From Ornithomonoglobus_A sp045649025 (GTDB taxonomy: Bacteria > Bacillota > Clostridia > UBA1381): DNA of 14,047 bases. Location: NCBI GenBank assembly GCA_045649025.1, contig JAZRPB010000017.1:1-14047 (forward strand). The letters are read 5' to 3'. The notes beneath the pieces were generated by a model. The model had not been told where the DNA came from. It made no database searches and saw nothing but the letters and a program-made list of their open reading frames with translations. Below are positions 12,882 through 14,047 of this stretch, piece after piece (the stretch's first letter is position 1; every line of letters begins with the position of its first letter). The position numbers and the translations under genes are program-made.

Positions 12882-13919
12882 ATGATTAAGGTAGCAGTGT
12901 TGGGTGCTACAGGCTATGCGGGAATTGAGCTTGTAAGACTTCTTACAAATCATCCCGAGGTTGAAATTTGTGTGCTTGGCTCACAAAGCTTTGACGGACA
13001 AAAAATAAGTGATGTATATCAGAACCTACGCAATGTTCTTGAAATGGAGTGTGAAAAGGTAGACCTTGATAAAGTTGCAAAATGCGATGTTGCATTTACT
13101 GCACTTCCGCACGGAGCTTCAAAGGATGTTATACCTCAAATTGTGGAGCGTGGCGTTAAGGTTATAGACTTGAGTGGCGATTTCAGATATGATGATATAG
13201 AAGTATACGAAAAATGGTATGGTGAAAAGCACTCGTCTCCCGAGCTTCTGGCTGAATCTGTATATGGTATGCCCGAGCTTCACAGAGAAAAGATAAAGGG
13301 TGCAAGACTTATTGGTAACCCTGGCTGCTACACAACCTGCTCAATACTTGGTGCGGTGCCGCTTCTTGCAAAGGGCATAGGCTCGGTTAAGAACATAATT
13401 GTTGATGCAAAATCAGGTGTAACAGGTGCGGGCAGAGGTTTGGCATTGCAAACACATTTTTGCGAATGTACCGAAAATTCCAAGGCATACAAGGTGGCAA
13501 CTCACCGTCACACATCTGAAATAGAACAAGAGCTTTCAAATGTTGCGGGCGAGGAGGTTTTGATATCATTTACTCCACACCTTATTCCGCAAAAGAGAGG
13601 TATACTTTCAACAATATACATAAACCTTAACAAGAAATGTACAACCGAGGAGCTTGTTAATCTATATAAGGAATATTATAAGGATGAGTTCTTTGTGCGT
13701 GTTAAAAATGTGGGAGAGTTACCAGAAACAAAGCACGTTGCAGGCTCAAACTTTGTTGATATAGGTGTTGTTGCAGATGAAAGACTGCAAAGAGCAGTTG
13801 TTGTGTCGGCACTCGATAACATTGTTAAGGGTGCGGCAGGTCAGGCAGTACAAAATATGAATATATTGTTTGGAATTGATGAAAAAACAGGGTTAGACCA
13901 TGCAGGATTTTATCTGTAA
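12882..13919 (+). CDS. argC: N-acetyl-gamma-glutamyl-phosphate reductase
   Basis: A 345-residue cytosolic enzyme, usual length for ArgC. It reduces N-acetylglutamyl phosphate to the semialdehyde with NADPH, the third step of arginine synthesis. The N-terminal nucleotide-binding VAVLGATGYAGIELVRLL (4-21), the middle ALPHGAS (74-80), and the catalytic Cys149 in GNPGCYTT are present, as is the later ATHRHTSEIEQEL segment with conserved His. Start ATG 12882 is preferred: AAAAGGAT lies 10 nt upstream, whereas the ATGs at 12873 and 12876 almost touch it. The next gene is argB, 16 nt after the stop, so this is the first gene of an arginine operon. No argJ lies between them, unlike the common C-J-B order. 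Confidence 0.98.
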   Translation: MIKVAVLGATGYAGIELVRLLTNHPEVEICVLGSQSFDGQKISDVYQNLRNVLEMECEKVDLDKVAKCDVAFTALPHGASKDVIPQIVERGVKVIDLSGDFRYDDIEVYEKWYGEKHSSPELLAESVYGMPELHREKIKGARLIGNPGCYTTCSILGAVPLLAKGIGSVKNIIVDAKSGVTGAGRGLALQTHFCECTENSKAYKVATHRHTSEIEQELSNVAGEEVLISFTPHLIPQKRGILSTIYINLNKKCTTEELVNLYKEYYKDEFFVRVKNVGELPETKHVAGSNFVDIGVVADERLQRAVVVSALDNIVKGAAGQAVQNMNILFGIDEKTGLDHAGFYL

Positions 13920-13935
13920 TTTTGGAGGGGATTTA

Positions 13936-14047
13936 ATGGAAGGACTAATAAAAAAAGCGGGCATACTAATAGAAGCCCTGCCATATATTCAAAAATTTGC
14001 AGGCAAAACTGTTGTTGTTAAATATGGCGGAAATGCCATGATAAATG
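13936..14047 (+). CDS. argB: Acetylglutamate kinase, N-terminal part (cut by window end)
   Basis: Only the first 37 codons are in the window. The protein begins MEGLIKKAGILIEALPYIQKF and continues with KTVVVKYGGNAM, the phosphate-binding glycine motif of ArgB, which phosphorylates N-acetylglutamate in the second step of arginine synthesis. GGAGGGG lies 5 nt before the ATG. It follows argC by 16 nt in the same operon. Clostridial ArgB can be inhibited by arginine, but the region that decides this is outside the window. Confidence 0.93.
   Translation, partial: MEGLIKKAGILIEALPYIQKFAGKTVVVKYGGNAMIN

Overview
This window looks like chromosomal DNA of a low-GC, Gram-positive anaerobe of the class Clostridia (Bacillota). 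The evidence is AT-rich coding sequence, strong AGGAGG-type ribosome binding sites, TTG and GTG starts, a Firmicutes-type LexA with GAAC-N4-GTTC-like operators, an L,D-transpeptidase joined to a copper-amine-oxidase-like N-domain, and clusters of small palindromic repeats of the kind common in gut Clostridia. I infer the class only; no genus can be named from the sequence alone.

Left part (about 1-7640, minus strand): a purine-synthesis operon read right to left from a good promoter (TTGACA-N17-TACTAT, 7610-7638). The order is purE, purM, purN, a PurO-type IMP cyclohydrolase, a stand-alone AICAR formyltransferase, purD, an L,D-transpeptidase and a YiaC-like GNAT acetyltransferase, closing at a terminator at 117-149. 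The last two steps of IMP synthesis are carried by two separate proteins instead of one bifunctional PurH. A 104-nt nested palindrome sits between the formyltransferase gene and purD. purF, purL, purC, purB and purK are not here.

Middle (7670-8705): lexA on the plus strand has a strong promoter carrying LexA-like boxes. Divergent from it lies a 50-codon gene, too short for routine gene calling. It encodes a peptide that is 74% Asn+Gln, has a strong ribosome binding site, and is followed directly by a rho-independent terminator. A third LexA-like box lies just upstream of it, so it may be an SOS-linked micropeptide. This is the most original item in the window.

Accessory stretch (8706-12640, plus strand): four genes (a truncated ArAE/FUSC-type membrane protein, a frameshifted OB-fold protein, a frameshifted BRO/DinD-like protein and an AEC-family permease), each preceded by a copy of one composite dispersed repeat that ends in a TGTCG(A/G)-type tail. 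A MITE-like element, a 200-nt string of small hairpins and several repeat pairs fill the gaps. Two broken genes side by side suggest an eroding island between core loci.

Right end (12641-14047): an intergenic stretch with a 16-bp-stem hairpin and a promoter (TTTACA-N17-TATAAT), then argC complete and argB cut by the window end, the start of an arginine-synthesis operon.
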